In this document: piece by piece, positions 24,501 through 39,500 of the stretch
Position numbering within the stretch: the first letter of the stretch is position 1
Layout of the letters: the number at the start of each line of letters is the position of its first letter
Assembly (NCBI RefSeq): GCF_035083965.1
Contig: NC_089735.1
Coordinates: 10,690,001 to 10,754,000 of the forward strand
Length of the DNA: 64,000 nt
From: Branchiostoma lanceolatum
Taxonomy: Eukaryota > Chordata > Leptocardii > Amphioxiformes > Branchiostomatidae
Direction of reading: 5' to 3'
Notes under the pieces: model-generated
Database searches by the model: none
Seen by the model: only the letters and a program-made list of their open reading frames with translations
What the model was told of the DNA's origin: nothing
Translations under genes and position numbers: made by a program

Positions 24501-27500
24501 GCAGTTTGTGACAAGAACAACGTAACGATATTTGTTTGTTTATTCATTTGCACAACAAGAAATTACATAATATGATAAGCAATTAAACAAAGCACGTGCA
24601 GGAGGAGGTAAAACATACATTGATTATACTAAGCCCTCCTCCTCTAAACTAAATAAAATTCGATAACAATACAACACTATGGTTGTTTGACTAACAAAGA
24701 GATCAACACCATTTGGTAGATGCCTAATCTTTATACTTTGTGTACGGATCTCGGAAGAAAACGCGCTAACATAAGTTGTTGATCCTGTTGTTTCTCGTGT
24801 GTGTTTTTTTTGTGTGTGTTTTTTTGTTTGTTATGCTAACTACAATAGTCTGGAAACACAGACAGACAGGCACACACACAGACACGCAAAGAACAATACA
24901 TTTTTCTTGGAGATAATAAGTGGTTACCTTTCTTCTCCGTACAGAATGCTCGTTGGTGCACCGAAGGCCAATAGTCAATACCTACCAGGGGTGGTCCAAC
25001 CAGGCACTGTGTACAGGTGCCCCGTCACCTCGCAGAACGACGACTGTACAGAGCTGAACTTTGACAACACTCGTAAGTTAGTTCTCCTTTCTTACCTGTA
25101 GTGAACATGGACAAGGCCGTTTTCCATATAGTGCCTTAGGTGTTATACATTCATCTAATCAAAATTCATATGTACATTAATGTAGTTATTCATGTTTCAC
25201 ACATTTTTTGCTAGGCATTGTCTTGCTTCCTTAGATTGTTTACCGATGCCGTGTATTTGACATATGATTTAATTGTAAATTCGCGATCTCAGTCAGTGAA
25301 GGTTCCTAGTTGCATGAATCTGTTTTAGCAGATTTGTTCTAAACATAAAGATTAACATTGAACCTACTACAGTGCATCTGAAACCAAATCAATTTATATT
25401 CATGGCCAAGCTAATGTTAACGTTGTCACTCTTTGATAAAGATCTGGACAAATTAGTACATATAGAGGCAAACTGTCCGAATGTGAAGAATATTCAAATC
25501 AGTTTAAACGTCATCGTTGAATATCAATATAGCGTCTACTTAAAGTGTAACTGTTCGTCAAACGTTTTGTGTTTGCGTACACGTGTACATGATATCATTT
25601 GAATCCACTTTATAAAGGAAAGTCTATTTCATTCTATTCATTTATCAGAGACAACGCAAAATGCAAAAAGTATTTTCTCATGAGTTCTTCAAAACTAAAG
25701 AAGGGAAACGTATGACGGACAGAGATTTGGTTTCAGTAATTACGAGTGACCAACTTTGGTCGTCTACTACGGTATGGAGATCTCAGATTTTTTAAAGTCA
25801 AACATTCTGACAAAAGCTGCATTCAAACATCAACATGGTTGATCGTTGTGCGTGACCGTTGAATATAAGAATATTGAAATGATTATGGGCGTCTTTCAAG
25901 TCTCTTTTTGTCTTGAACTGAAGCTCCCATTCCCAACGTGGAGAACAAAAACAAGCAGTTCATGGGTGGAGCCATTGCAGCTGACGTTCTGAGTGAAGAG
26001 GCGGGGAAAGTAGCGGTAGGTAATAATTTTAGCACTTGTTTTTTTTTTTTTTTTTTTAAACTTCGGTTGTTGACAGACAGGGACGACGTGGCACTGCACT
26101 CAGGTTTTTCTAACTTGTATTAACAGTGCCACGTACAGATTACAACATGCCAATCAATATTTCTATACACCTTGGCGAAGTGAGGAAAGTCGTGTAAAGT
26201 GCCTTTCCTAAGGGCACAACATCGGTGGCATCAGGGGGATTCGAACTCGGGACCTCTCGGTTCTGAGTCGAACACCCTGCCGTTACGCCACACGACACAC
26301 ACATATAGCACTTGTTGAACAGCAAAGTATTGTGGTCATGATCGCCTTTTAAAACTTTCGTGGTACACGAACATGGCCACGTCGCCTGTAGCTACATGAA
26401 ACAAATGTTAATACCAAATACAACTTGTGTCACATCTTTCTACACAAGCTGGTGAACAAATCCATACATTAGCAGTAACTCTGTAATAGCTGACACCTGG
26501 CGTTGTATGGTATTTCAAGTGAGACCAAGAACCTAGAAAAGTCAGACATATATTGCATTTGTAAAATGTTGCACATAACTTTGAACCTTTACCTGACAAA
26601 TTCCAGGTTTAACTATTACTTACGTCATAAACACGTGGGTACAAACGTCATATTGACAATTTTACTATAGGGTTCATAGGATCCACGTGCTAATCTTAAT
26701 CAACTTCTGCCATCTTCAGATCTGTGGCCATCAGTACAAGAAAGTTGAAGGATCTGGAGACACCAGGAAAGAGGCCCCCATCGGACGGTGTTTCTTCTTG
26801 GAGAATAACCTTCAGGGGCAGATTGATGATCAAACGTAGGTGTTATCATTTTAGAGAGGGTGACAACCAATGACTAACTTACCGTTTTCATCCAAATTCC
26901 ATATCAATGAAACGAGCAGGTGCACACCCCCATGTTGGTGTCTTTATTTGCATTTCAAGTCATCGTTGCGTTAAACTCAAGCATTCACAGCATATGCATT
27001 TTCCTGTTTTCTTCACAATTCTTCTGGTACGGGTCTCTTTTTACACAAGCCGTAGACATTCACAACAATTTAGAGACCTCTCATTCTCCGAACACACTTG
27101 GGTTATCATACATTGATATGGTAATAAGGACGCCAACATGGCGGTGGACACGTCGCAACGTCACTAAAAATACTATGTACTTATTAATAAGTTATTACTT
27201 TACTTGCCTTGTCCACATGTACATCCACAAGTATTGCGGATACATACATCATTTGCGATTATCATGGTGAGCTCCCATGGATCTAAACGCAATTTCGCTG
27301 TACCGTAACTTTGTTATGCTAGCTGCGGACCACAATCATTTTTAGTTGAAAACTTGACCAATGATCGTCGGTGCCGGAGATCTGAGACAATGGTTGCTCT
27401 TCCGACAGGTCTTCATAGTCTCAACAAAATTGTGAGTAATCCAACACCCTTGACTGCAATGTTTTCTCCCTCTCACAGGCCTTTCGGAGACACAGGCAGT

Positions 27501-30500
27501 TTTAACCCAGAGGAATATGGGTTTGCACAGGCGGGAACATCGGTGGTGTTTAGTCCCCATTGGATACCCGGGCCGGTACGTAGACCAAATGAATGAATAC
27601 ATATAGACGCGTAGGATGTATTACATTCAATGCAAACTGCAACGGCAAAGAAAGAAAAATCTGCTTTCGTTCTATATTGAAAACTGCTTGTCTTTTTTTA
27701 AAGGTTTATTTTTATGGCTTGGGTAATTCATCAATCTTATACAAACCACATGCATATATGGTCATGCAGTTACATGGTCATGCAGTTGCAGTTCGCATGC
27801 AGTAAACGATAACAACGAAGAGTACAGTTTTAACATCACATTACACATTGTAAAGGTCATTCTCTCACGCCAGGCCCTGGCGTACCGCACAACCTGCGAT
27901 CCGTCCTTCTCCCTGCGTCAGCGCTGGCTGGCCAGCCGTCAGCGAATCAGATACCCGCCTCCATCTCCTGTTGTTGGGTGGAAAGTTACCAGGCAATCAC
28001 ATTACCTCTTGTCCACAAGCGACGACGTGATTGGCTGGTGAAGAACTGGGCCAGCGCTAAAGCAGCGAGAAGGACGGATTGCAGGTCGATACACCAGGGT
28101 CGTTGCTTGACACATACATGCGGCGGGCTTTCTAAAAACGCTTTATTCTTATCCTTTGTAGGATACCTTTACGTTTTCACCTTATGAGGTGGACATCGTC
28201 CTTGGAAATCTAGGCGTCTACAGCTGGACTGGTAAGAAAATATAAAGTTTTAGAGTTCCAAGACCTAAAACCTTCGCCAAATGATGTTAACCTTATCGAG
28301 TGAGGTATCATAAATGTTTCTCATTGATTCTGCAAATAAGGTCCCCATTTGCATAGATTGTATTAGTTGATCTATCTTCTCTTCCCAAGTTACACAAGAT
28401 ATTTGGATAGAGAAGCCCAATATCTTAGCAAAGAAAGCTATTTTAACATTCCCTACTGTTGTTCTATTCATAGTTTGATGTAATGTTACAGAGGTTGAGT
28501 CTATGAAAATATTTATCCTTTTTTTGCCAGGTACGGTATACTCATTATCTGGATCCCAGAACCTCTTTGATCAGTCCAAGTTTGCAAAAAAGGGAGGCTC
28601 TGGAAAGAACAACCTGGAACCTCTTGGTATAGACAAAGGGGCTATGTTGGGTGAGTCAATTCAGCATTTACCAATAAGTCACGTCACAAATCCGAGTGGG
28701 CATGTCCATTGCTGTCAAAGCTTGTATCCTCTAACTTGTACAGTTCTTTGTCCAGGCGTGTTGGTCACTTGGATTTTGTTGTCATCTAAGGAGCCTTAGT
28801 TCAAGTCCCATATCGGGCGAATAGTTTTGTCCTACGCTATATGCTATGTTTCGTATTACCTTGAATGTTTAATTATTAACCGTGCGTTGTTTGTATCTTT
28901 GTGGGCCTCGGCTAACCAGTGTAATATACTGTCACATTTTCAATATTTTTCTTTTACAAATTTACAACAGCAATAATCTGATTCTTCCATTCACCCACGC
29001 GTACGGACAGGTACATCAGTGGCATGTGGAAAGTTCCGAGACTTCACAAGCGATGGAGTCGACTATGGGTTTGACTACATTGGAGGAGCCCCTGGGTACA
29101 ACCAAAGCATCGGAGGAGTCGCGTTCTTCCACAAGTCCATCCCTGAAGATGATCAGAACTCTGACAACATGCTCTTTCCTGCATTCATCCTCAAGGGGGA
29201 ACAATACAAGTCTGATTTTGGCTTCGCAGTCTCAGCTATAGATTTGAACAATGATGGGTGCGTTTCGTAAAATCTTTTAAACATATTTCGACTAATGTAG
29301 TAGTAGTAGAAGTTACAAGTAGAAGTAGTAGTATCCATTATTTAATAAGTTAATCCAATTTTGCGAAATTGCTCTAGAGTAGGAAGCCTGGCGTTGTTTT
29401 TCAAACTGCTTGATATTCATTCAAAATGTGTCATTTTTTAAAAGCAAGTGTATTCTCAGTCACTCCAATGTAATGCAAAAAAACGAACACACTTTGATCC
29501 AAAGAAAATAACTTAACCAAGATGTTTATGCATCAGTCGGTCATCAGGTACACTTAACACAACATTGACTAACGCAAATATTCTGTAAATTCACCTATTT
29601 TTGTGGGGGTATAATTTTGCAGCAGGATAGGTGGGTAATTCAAGAAGGTTTTTGCAGTGTTTGGAGCTCATAGTAAAAATACAAGACACATATTTGCGTT
29701 GTCGTGATTTTATGGTAAGATGTCCCTGAAAAAGCAAAAATAAAGCTGCTGCCAACATTTAAAGATCTACTGCATAACATTAGATCATGGCCTATTTCTG
29801 TCCTACAAGTGAGCAGGCAATGTTTGCTCGTCGACTGATGATGATGATTTTTGTTCTTATTTGCATACCAGGTACGACGATCTTGCTGTTGGTGCACCAC
29901 AGTACATTGGTGAGGATGGAAAGGGCGGCGCTGTGTACATCTACATCAACCCTGGAGATGTGGGTATACCCTCCATTAAAGGAAACCCAAGCAATATTAG
30001 GGCCTGAAAATCAGATTTTGAAAGTCAATTCATTTAGTCATTTCTATACACAATTGCTTCAAACAAGACTATCACAATGTATAACGACGTCCATGATGCA
30101 AAAATATGACGTCGTTGTGATGTGAGAATATCGTCACTGGGATTTTGTAGGCTCACGAAACTTAGGGGATCATCTTACGGTTCTAAAATGGTTAAAGTAT
30201 GCAATTAATACGCAGATGTGCTAAACAAGTGTATTAAACACTCTTGTACTCCTCTCGGCAGGGAAATGGACGCTTGGACACAGTTGAACCAATCAAACTC
30301 AAGGGAGACGCAAAGGGCGATGCTTTCTTTGGAGCATCTCTGACGAGGATGGGTGACATGAACGGAGACGGTTATCAAGGTGCATATCACTCTAGAAGCA
30401 CCATTTACTAGCTTTCCCCTGAAATGCTCTTGTTATATATTAAAAGGCTCAACACTGAATGTCTGCTGTTTTGGACGACAAATGAGGAAACGCTACTTCT

Positions 30501-33500
30501 TGGCAGATCCCTGAGTTAAAACAAAAATTTAATCGAACTTAAAGCTATCTCTAAGCCAGGAGACTGATTTGAAAATTGAGAAGTATTAATCAGGAGCTTA
30601 GGATTCTAAACTACCAAAATCAGTCCGATAGGACCTCAGCATTCTCTGTCACTATGGAAACAAGTCATCACAGCTTCCAACCCCTGATGGTAACAGACAG
30701 TTCTCAGTCTGACAACAGTTGGTTGAAGTTAACACATAATGCGTGACACAACATGATTAGGATGTTCCTGATTCTCCTGACTTAAAGGCATGAATGGCCA
30801 TCAAGCTTCTAGGGAACTCACAAGTTGAGGAGCAGCTAGAAGCATAATTTATTCAGGCTAGTTGCTAATGCCTTTACAGGACATGCACAGTCACTTTGAT
30901 AATCATATTAACTCTACCCCGTCCATTCTTGCAGATCTGGCTGTTGGAGCACCTTATGAAGAGAGTGGCAAAGGTGCTGCTTACATCTTCCTCGGAAGCA
31001 GTAGCGGCATCGTCGAGAACGCTGCCCAGGTCATCAGGAGTTCTAATCTGAGCTCCCCAGTCCGTAACTTCGGCATCGCTCTATCCGGAGGGCTTGATAT
31101 GGACGGGAACGGATACCCGGACTTACTTGTGGGTGATGGGGAAGGGACGGCCATGTTGTTTAGGTAAATTCAGGTTATATTCTCAAACATGGTTTATGGC
31201 AAAAAATGTGAATAAAATTGGACAGTGTTTTCATAAACTGTAAAGAAATATTTATTAACAACCGCCATTTACCATATGACTTTTGGTAAACTACTGGTAA
31301 ATAACCTTATGCTTACCGTGAAGTCGTAATGATCTTTTCCATACATGTAAAAATTAGCTTTAACGTAAATTTTTAATGGGTCTATAATACACTATGCCAC
31401 AATGGTTGACAGGGAGTGATGGTACCCAGCTTTAATCATAAAAGGTTGAGTCAATAGCTTCATCTTGCAGGTCATGTATAACATTACCGTACGCGTTATT
31501 GTCCAAGAAGGTTGATACTATTAGGGTTTTTCGTGCCATTTGTGTGATAATGTATGTTTGTGTATGAATGTTTGTGAATTTGTGGACAGCACAACTTGAT
31601 ATCTTTATGATATTTGCTTCGAAATTGGTGCCTGAAGGACATTTGTTTGGCTCTGCTAGTGACTGTCTAGGGTATCGCAGTAGAACTTCCATTTTTGTAT
31701 ATAACATTCTAGACATGCTCTGGTGCTGATTTTTGGGTGACAGATATCTCTTATCAAATAGAGTATGATGGTGAGGATATAAGAAATATAATACAAGATG
31801 TAACTTTACAATGGCAATGATGTTGTCAGAATATGTCATGAAGACTGCCACATTTGTAGCTTTGGCTGCTGCACCTTTTTCTGACATTACATGTCTTCAC
31901 TTGTATCACAGGGCGCGACCGGTTGTCGATCTAAAACCGTTAAGCCCCAACGCACAGCCGCTAGTCATGGTACCAAGGCTGGGGAATAATCCATTCAAGA
32001 TCAAACCAGATCAGGTCGACTGTCTGCTGGACCAAAACAACCCGGGTGATGTCTATGCCTGGTGAGACACTTCAATTTAGTACCCCACATTTTGTGTTTT
32101 TTTTTTCTCCCTAAGTCTACAATTTTACCAAATACAGCGTAATCTTATTGATTATTAATCTACCGAGAAATTTTCCCAAATACAGTACAAATCTATATAT
32201 TAAGTATGCTTTAAGGAATTTTACTGAATACAATGGAATTTTACGTTCCTGTAATATTTTTTCAATATAAGATGTTCAACGCCTCTTTCAAATTTGTTTA
32301 TGCAGCGTCGATCTCAAGGTGTCTTTCCAGTATGATGACGTCCAAGATCGCCCGTTTGGCCCTAATGAAATTGGTAAGTATAACAGTTACAGTACATTGT
32401 GTATGTATGTAATGTTATGTACAAATGTCCCATTTCTTTTGTGTTATACCCTGATATTCTATACCTGTGTAATTGCTTCATGTACTTCATTGTTGCATCC
32501 GTATATATACATACCCGTATTATAAGCAAATATATGATATCCCTGTCATCTGGAGATATTGCACTGCAATCTTAACTTATTTTTTTTCATATTGGTGATA
32601 ATCACAGATATCAGATATGAACTTGAAGCTGATGCTGATGCCAGAAATCCCCGAGTGTTCTTCTACAACAGCAGGAATAGAAAAACGTCCAAGCAAACCC
32701 ACACCTTGAAAAAAGTGGCACCCGGCAGCTCAGGAAAGGAGAAGACATATCGACTCTACCTAAAGGTTAGGATTGTCCATTCTGTATTTAGTAACATGAC
32801 CTGTTCTAGAATTCAGTAGTTTGTGTGATATAAATTTTTAGCATAACAAGTCTGCTTTGCTGTTAAGCTTGACATATCCAACTAAAAAAAAAAAAGTTTC
32901 AGTCCTCCCCACACCATATGGACTGTATAGGGTGGCACCAGTCCTGGCTTCTATGCCCTTGGGCCATAATGTTACATGAATACATAGGATGTGCAAACAT
33001 TACAGCAGGGGTTTTAGTCCTTGAGTAGTGGTGGTGTGTATTCAACTTCCACACTCATTCTCATAAATGCTGCATACTAAGCAGTTATTTAGACCACTTC
33101 AAAGCACATTATCAGCCATGGGAAATCCAACCAGTGAAATCTGATGCACAATTACTGTAATAGTTATAGTATCCCTCCTTGTCAAATATGGTACGTTTTG
33201 CTATAACTGATCACATTACTTACCTTTAACAGAAAGATGAGAGGGACTTGGTAACACCTGTCAAGGTGGCCTTGAAATACTGGATTGATCAACGCCCACC
33301 CGCCTTGGCAACTAGCGGCCAGAGTCTTCCCCCACTGAATAACTACCCGAGCCTCAGTCCCACCGCCGCACTGGAAAGTGGCATGCGGGCGGAAAAGCTA
33401 ACATCGTCACTGGAGGTAAGAATGCACTAGCTTGGAATCCATCATCCTGCCATATTAAGTGTGACAGAACTTGATTTATGATAAAAACAGACCCTGCCAA

Positions 33501-36500
33501 ACTTATGTGTTACATTGAATACAGTTAATACTAGCTATCCAAGCTCTATTCTGACTGTATTACAAGTTGATAACATCTTCAGCACCAAGGACAGGGATGA
33601 AACATCAGCCAACATAGCATTCTTCTGAAAATTCCCATCAGTTACCTGATATCATTCATCTGCTAAAATCTTTAAGATGGCATGTTCATAGTTGAGTCAG
33701 CAAAACATGCTGTTATTATTCTCTATGGCTTTGGAGAGTCAAATATGCCATACATGTGATTCTTACACAATTGTCACTAAGTTTGGACAAGCCTATCTCT
33801 AAAATTCCATACCCCTATTATATGTGTATATTAAATTATTTGAAAATGTGTCCAATTGCCTGGATTTTTCTTTTTGCAGATTGAGTTCTTTAAGCGAGGT
33901 TGTGGCGAAAATCAGATCTGTGAGTGCGATCTGACAATGGACGCTGTTTTTGTAAACCTTCCACAAGAGTAAGTTTTCCTCTATTATCATAAATTGAATA
34001 GCTGTTGACTGACAATGTCATCTGACAGAAAATATTAACAGTTTGGTTTTTGATAACTCCGTCGTTATGAATAGAAAATATTAATGCTCCGAGCGTGAAG
34101 ATTTCATCACTTCATAAAACAAAATCAAGAATATTTATGATACTGTGACTGTCTAGTTCAAACATATACTTTCATTGTTTGTTTTCTACCTTCCCAAAGA
34201 AGGTTATGTTTTGGGTGTCATTTGTGGGTATTTTTGCTCAAAATTAAGCAGATGATGGATCTGTATGGTATTTGGGTGTCAGCAAAATGAAAATAAGTTC
34301 AAATATGCAGGGCCCTTTCCCAGCTTTCTATGATACTGCAACACAACTTTTTGTTTTTGTATCTCATGTTCTGGATGTGCTAATGGACATACATTTCCAG
34401 TGGCAGATAGCTCCTATTCAACCCTGTTGTGGTAGTGTCATGATTGTGTGGCCCCAGTGGTGTGGAGGGTGCACTTAAACAAGAAATGTAATGATTTCAG
34501 TAATCCAGTCCTGCGAGTGACCCAAGACCAAAGGACAGTCAATGTGAAGATCACCACCTCAAACACTAACGAGCCGGCCTACAGCACCCGGCTACTCGTG
34601 GCGCATTCGCTTGGTCTCGACTTCAACAAGGCCAAGGTGCTGTCTTTAGATACAGGGGATGTGTCGTGTCAACCAAATGCTCTCAACCAGTCGGTGCTCG
34701 AATGCAGCCTGCAAAACCCACTACGCGCAGAGGTATCTTACGATGTTTATGTTGCTAGCATTTTGTACGGAGGTCTTGTTTTCTGTGTGTCTGTTTGTTT
34801 GCTCGTGTGCCAATAGTTAGTACTGCTAATGCTAGACATGTTGGAGAAACTGACAGGAAGCTTTAAGTTCTTAGAAAGGACCCAGAAAAGTTTATTTCCT
34901 AATGATCTTCAATTTCTTGCAACATGTGCACTGTATATGCATGTCTGTTGCCTTACTGGGAAAATGTTTTTTTCATGATATGAGATATAAGATCTTTGAC
35001 TTATGCTGACCTCTGCTAACGTATCAGTGCTAATATACAAAATACTTATTTCTACTTGTTATTTCTTTTACAGCAAGAAGTAGAACTGGAGTTTAGTATC
35101 AACAGTCGCTTCCTGACAGACTCTATGATGATGGAATTTGAACTAAACACGTAAATAATACAGTAACTTCATTCTCTCATAAGCACATATTAACATACTG
35201 ATATTGTATAGGAACAGCTACTTACAGCAAAAATATCCTTTCAGTTTAGAAACTAATAATCATTAAGTTCTATCTTTCTTATTGTAGTAACTTAATGATG
35301 AATATTGCTCTTACTTCTTGGTAAGCAGTCACTCAGAAAAACTACAGCAAGCATGAAAATAGTTGCTGAAAAAATAGGAGGAGATTCAACTATCAAGTAA
35401 CTAATTGAAATGCATGTTAAGAAAACTAGCTGTTCAACATAATGATTTAATGCAAACAAAACTAGTGTAACTACATCGTAAGTTCAGTCAGCCGTAAAAT
35501 AGATAAGTTGACACGGAATGTCTTTGGTGATTTAAAATTTCTATTTTGTATTGTCCATACTTTCCAGGACCAGCTCGAATGCGGGGCCTATGCCAAACAA
35601 GGTGCTCTGGTTTTCTGTTTTGGCCGAGTCAAAGCTGACACTTGCAGGGTAAGAGTGCTTGATGATATGCAATTTCTTAACAACTTATCCTAAACTGCAC
35701 ATGTATGTAATCTATCTGATCAAAGTGTGTCGGAATAACGTTCTGCAATATGTAATCTTTAACAGAAATTTTTACACAAGGCTTATTGCAAGTGACAAAA
35801 TAACAACCTACAATGACCGACAGTAAACATTGGGCAGTTGCTAAAACTTGCTAACAGTGATACCAAAGGAATTGATTCAGAAGTGACTGACTTTTCCGAC
35901 TGATTTTTCTCAGGTCCTCCAATCCAAGAGAACTTTTCTACCAGGAACCCAAGAAGCTGGTTGGAGAGAGTGCCATGGAATTTGAGGAAAACATTGGGCC
36001 AGCGGTGTACCACGTCTATACGGTAATAATGACACTATTGCTTTCATACAGGTAGCAGTGTTTAACTTTAAATTGGTGTCACACTGTCAATGACCTTCAA
36101 ATGTGTAGTCAGACCTACCTACATGTAGCAACATTCAATGGATTGCCAAACTCTTCTGACCAATACTACATGTACTTCCGAATCTGTAGTCTCTCTTTTT
36201 ATATACATTGCACTTTACCGACAAAATTTCATCCAACATTGCATCCTATCTTAGCTGCATTTCATGTCAACTTACATGTACATGTAGCACTGTAAATGCA
36301 TTTAAGTTTGCTTGGTTTTTATTTCGCGCTAAGGCGGGAATGGGGTGTTCGCGGTAGCGCTATAGTCGAATACTGCTAGCATGCTACAGTATTGGACAAA
36401 AATGTTCGCGGTGGTTTTAAGTTTGCGGTGAAACGGTCGCCGCAAAAACCACAAACATGAAACCACCGCGAACATTTCTGCATTTACAGTAATACCCGCC

Positions 36501-39500
36501 CATCAACATTATCAACTAGTCTTCCATTTAGTGTTAAGGCTATGCTTTCAAAGATTTGTTTGTACAGAGAAACTTTGTGTTCATGTTGTTTATTGGTGAC
36601 ATTTTCAACAGCTGAAGAACACAGGGGAAGGAACGACTCCACGTGCAGAAATCCTGATCGACTGGCCTTACGAGACTCCGAGCAACCAATTCCATACCAA
36701 CGGCAAATGGTTGCTGTACATCATGGATATCGCGGTACGTTTCAACGTATCACCAGATTATGTATTAATCATTGCCAGATAGAAGTAACGACATAATACT
36801 TGTACTAAGGTTGACCATTATTGTTCTCCATCGATTGTGTTTTATATGTAGCCTCCTTCACAGACTTTCTAGGTGCGGCCAGTGTTTGTATTTTTTGGGA
36901 GAGCAAATTTGCGATTTTCAACATGGGCTAGCTGTTATCTCATGCCTGAGGAGATCGTTACTGCATGCCTAGAAGGTCTGCTTTCTGTCAGCAGCTTCAC
37001 AAAAAAGTCTAAAATGTAACGTTACAGTTGGTCTTATTTGTTATGAATCCCCATGCATGTACTTCTATTCTGTTGTTCTGTTTTTTTCTATCTGTTGTTC
37101 TATCTGATGTGTTACAAATTCATAATCAGAATCTATTATGAATTTTTATTCACAGTTGAGTGGCCATTCTGAAGGTGACAAGTGTGACCGTCCACCCGTC
37201 CTCAGCAATCCTCTCAGGATCAAGGTAAAGTTGACTTGGTGCAAAATGTCACCACATGCACATCACAACCAGTGATCAAATAACACATTTCTTTTCAAGA
37301 AACACAGCTTTCACACTATTTCATATTCAGTTGTGCAAGCACTCTAATACATATCAGGAATGCACTCAAACTTAGTGCAGTTGCAAAAATAGCAGTCGAT
37401 AAGATCAAAACTTTATATGTCATTCAATAGTGCCATTTTGGATAATCCTATGCCAAATCCACTGCTACTGGTAGTACACAATAAGGCCACACCATTTTAA
37501 TTTCTTGGTTAACCGAACTTTTAAAAAATGCTAGATTGGAAAATCAACATGAAAACAGAATCTCAGAGGAAAGTTTGTACTTTGGTGCACACAGTTTCAA
37601 GGAGAGAACAGGGTCAGGTGCAAGTTTTCACCCTAGCCTTCAGTTTTCATGATGTCCTCGTGCAAAAATTTGAAAAAAAAAAATCTGTTAACCAAGAAAT
37701 TAAATTGATGTGGCCTAATCTACATGTAGGAAACAGAGGGCACAGCCTATCAACCCACAATCCATCTTTCCGGTAGCTTTTCTCCCAGTATTTTGACCAT
37801 AAGAGAAGACATGATTCACTGGTAATTTTCCATCCACTGTGAAATCTGATTGGCTGACAGCTGGCCAGCACTAAAACGGTCAAAAAGACAGATTGCTATT
37901 GGGTATTGCATCATGCAAACAGTGGCTCTGGTAAGAGAGGATGCATATTGATAAAGTTAACACTTACCACTATCCTTCACAACATCTGTCAGGAGGGCGC
38001 GGGTGTTGGAGATGTCCTGGACAGAGACCGTGACTACGTGAACATCACAGACTTTGGCAACGGGATACGAACACGGGAGAGGAGGGACGCCGACGAGCCT
38101 AGTGCCAAAGAATCCTCCACCAGGGCCCTGAAAGCGGGAGAGAAACTGTCAAATCTGGTAATTCACCACTGGCATCTCTCGAAGAAAGTTATAAATCTTA
38201 CTCACTCTGTCAGGCTCGCTAAGAACCACTGCATGACAGTCACTATGCCTCTCAGGTTCTCCCTGTCCTTCTTAATAGTACTACCAGGGGTTCATCTAAA
38301 GAGGGCAACAGGGGCGTTGCACCCTCATGCCCTGACCATGCACCCCCTTACCCTGAGGAGCAGATTTTCTGACAAGCATAGAATTATGACTGACCGGGGA
38401 TGCTACTAGGTCACATGTGCCCACAGTCTTCAACTGTGACCTGTCTGACAGTAATTTTGCCCTTCAGAAAGCCTTAGAATGCCCCATTTTAGCTTAAAAG
38501 TCTCTAAAACTCCACACTGTGGAAGGGGAGAAACCCCTCTTCTACACCATCCCCTTACGTGGTCGCTCTGCTCCATTGCAATGCTGACCCCCTTGTAATT
38601 TTTATCTAGAAAAACCCCTGGTACTACCATTAAATGTTGAATGTGTTCCTTCCTACAGCATTGCTCTGGCATGCCTGAGGACATGGCCCGATGTGAGAGG
38701 ATCCGCTGCACCTTCACCAACATACAGAAGGACATCAAAGTCACCATCAAGGCCAGGCTGTGGAATAACACCTTGATCATGGTAACATTTACTAACTTAA
38801 CATAATTCCACCAGCTGAGGGTACATATAATTCCGACATCCTGAAAAAATACATCCAAACAGATCTCCAACCCAACGTCCTCCAGTATAATGTACTCCTG
38901 TATGACTAAACTGCGCATACCTGGTGGGTGCTGCACTAGAGATCTCTCAAACCCACTGTTTTTCAAAGTAGCAGATTTATGTGACCCAGCGGTTTAAGAT
39001 TAATGCATTTTGTATAACTTTAAGATACCAAACCAGTTCTTAGCCTTGTATTCATCTTATTCTTAAACCCACTGTTTTTCAAAGTAGCGGACTTTTTAAT
39101 TGAAAGCATTGTTTGGTAGCTTAAATTAGATAATAATTATTGATTTCAATTACAGACTTTATATGTACATCTCTATCTCCACCATAGGAATACAACCAGC
39201 CAGGAATGGTGAGCATCAAGTCCTTTGGAACGGTCACCATAGAATCTGGTGATGCACGCAAACGGAGGCAGGCTAATGTCATCACACAGGAGGTATGGAA
39301 ATATAGAAAGTTTACGACAACAGTTGATTATACAGTATTGCTTAAAAATAATTTGGTATTATAATAATTATGCTTATTCATAGTACTAGGTGAACTGGTA
39401 CTGAAAATATTGTGTGAGAGGAATTATCTCACTCAAAATTATACTTTGAATGGTACATGAATAGCTCCTGTAACTTTGTACGAATAGTACTCCATTAAGA

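Noticed and set aside
26222..26297. Functional tRNA gene on the minus strand
   Set aside because: Box A and box B are present but stems do not pair well and the SINE tail follows directly.
37906..38409. Long plus-strand frame extending exon 23 of the integrin on both sides
   Set aside because: Family alignment and splice sites confine coding to 37993-38157; the rest runs into the MITE.
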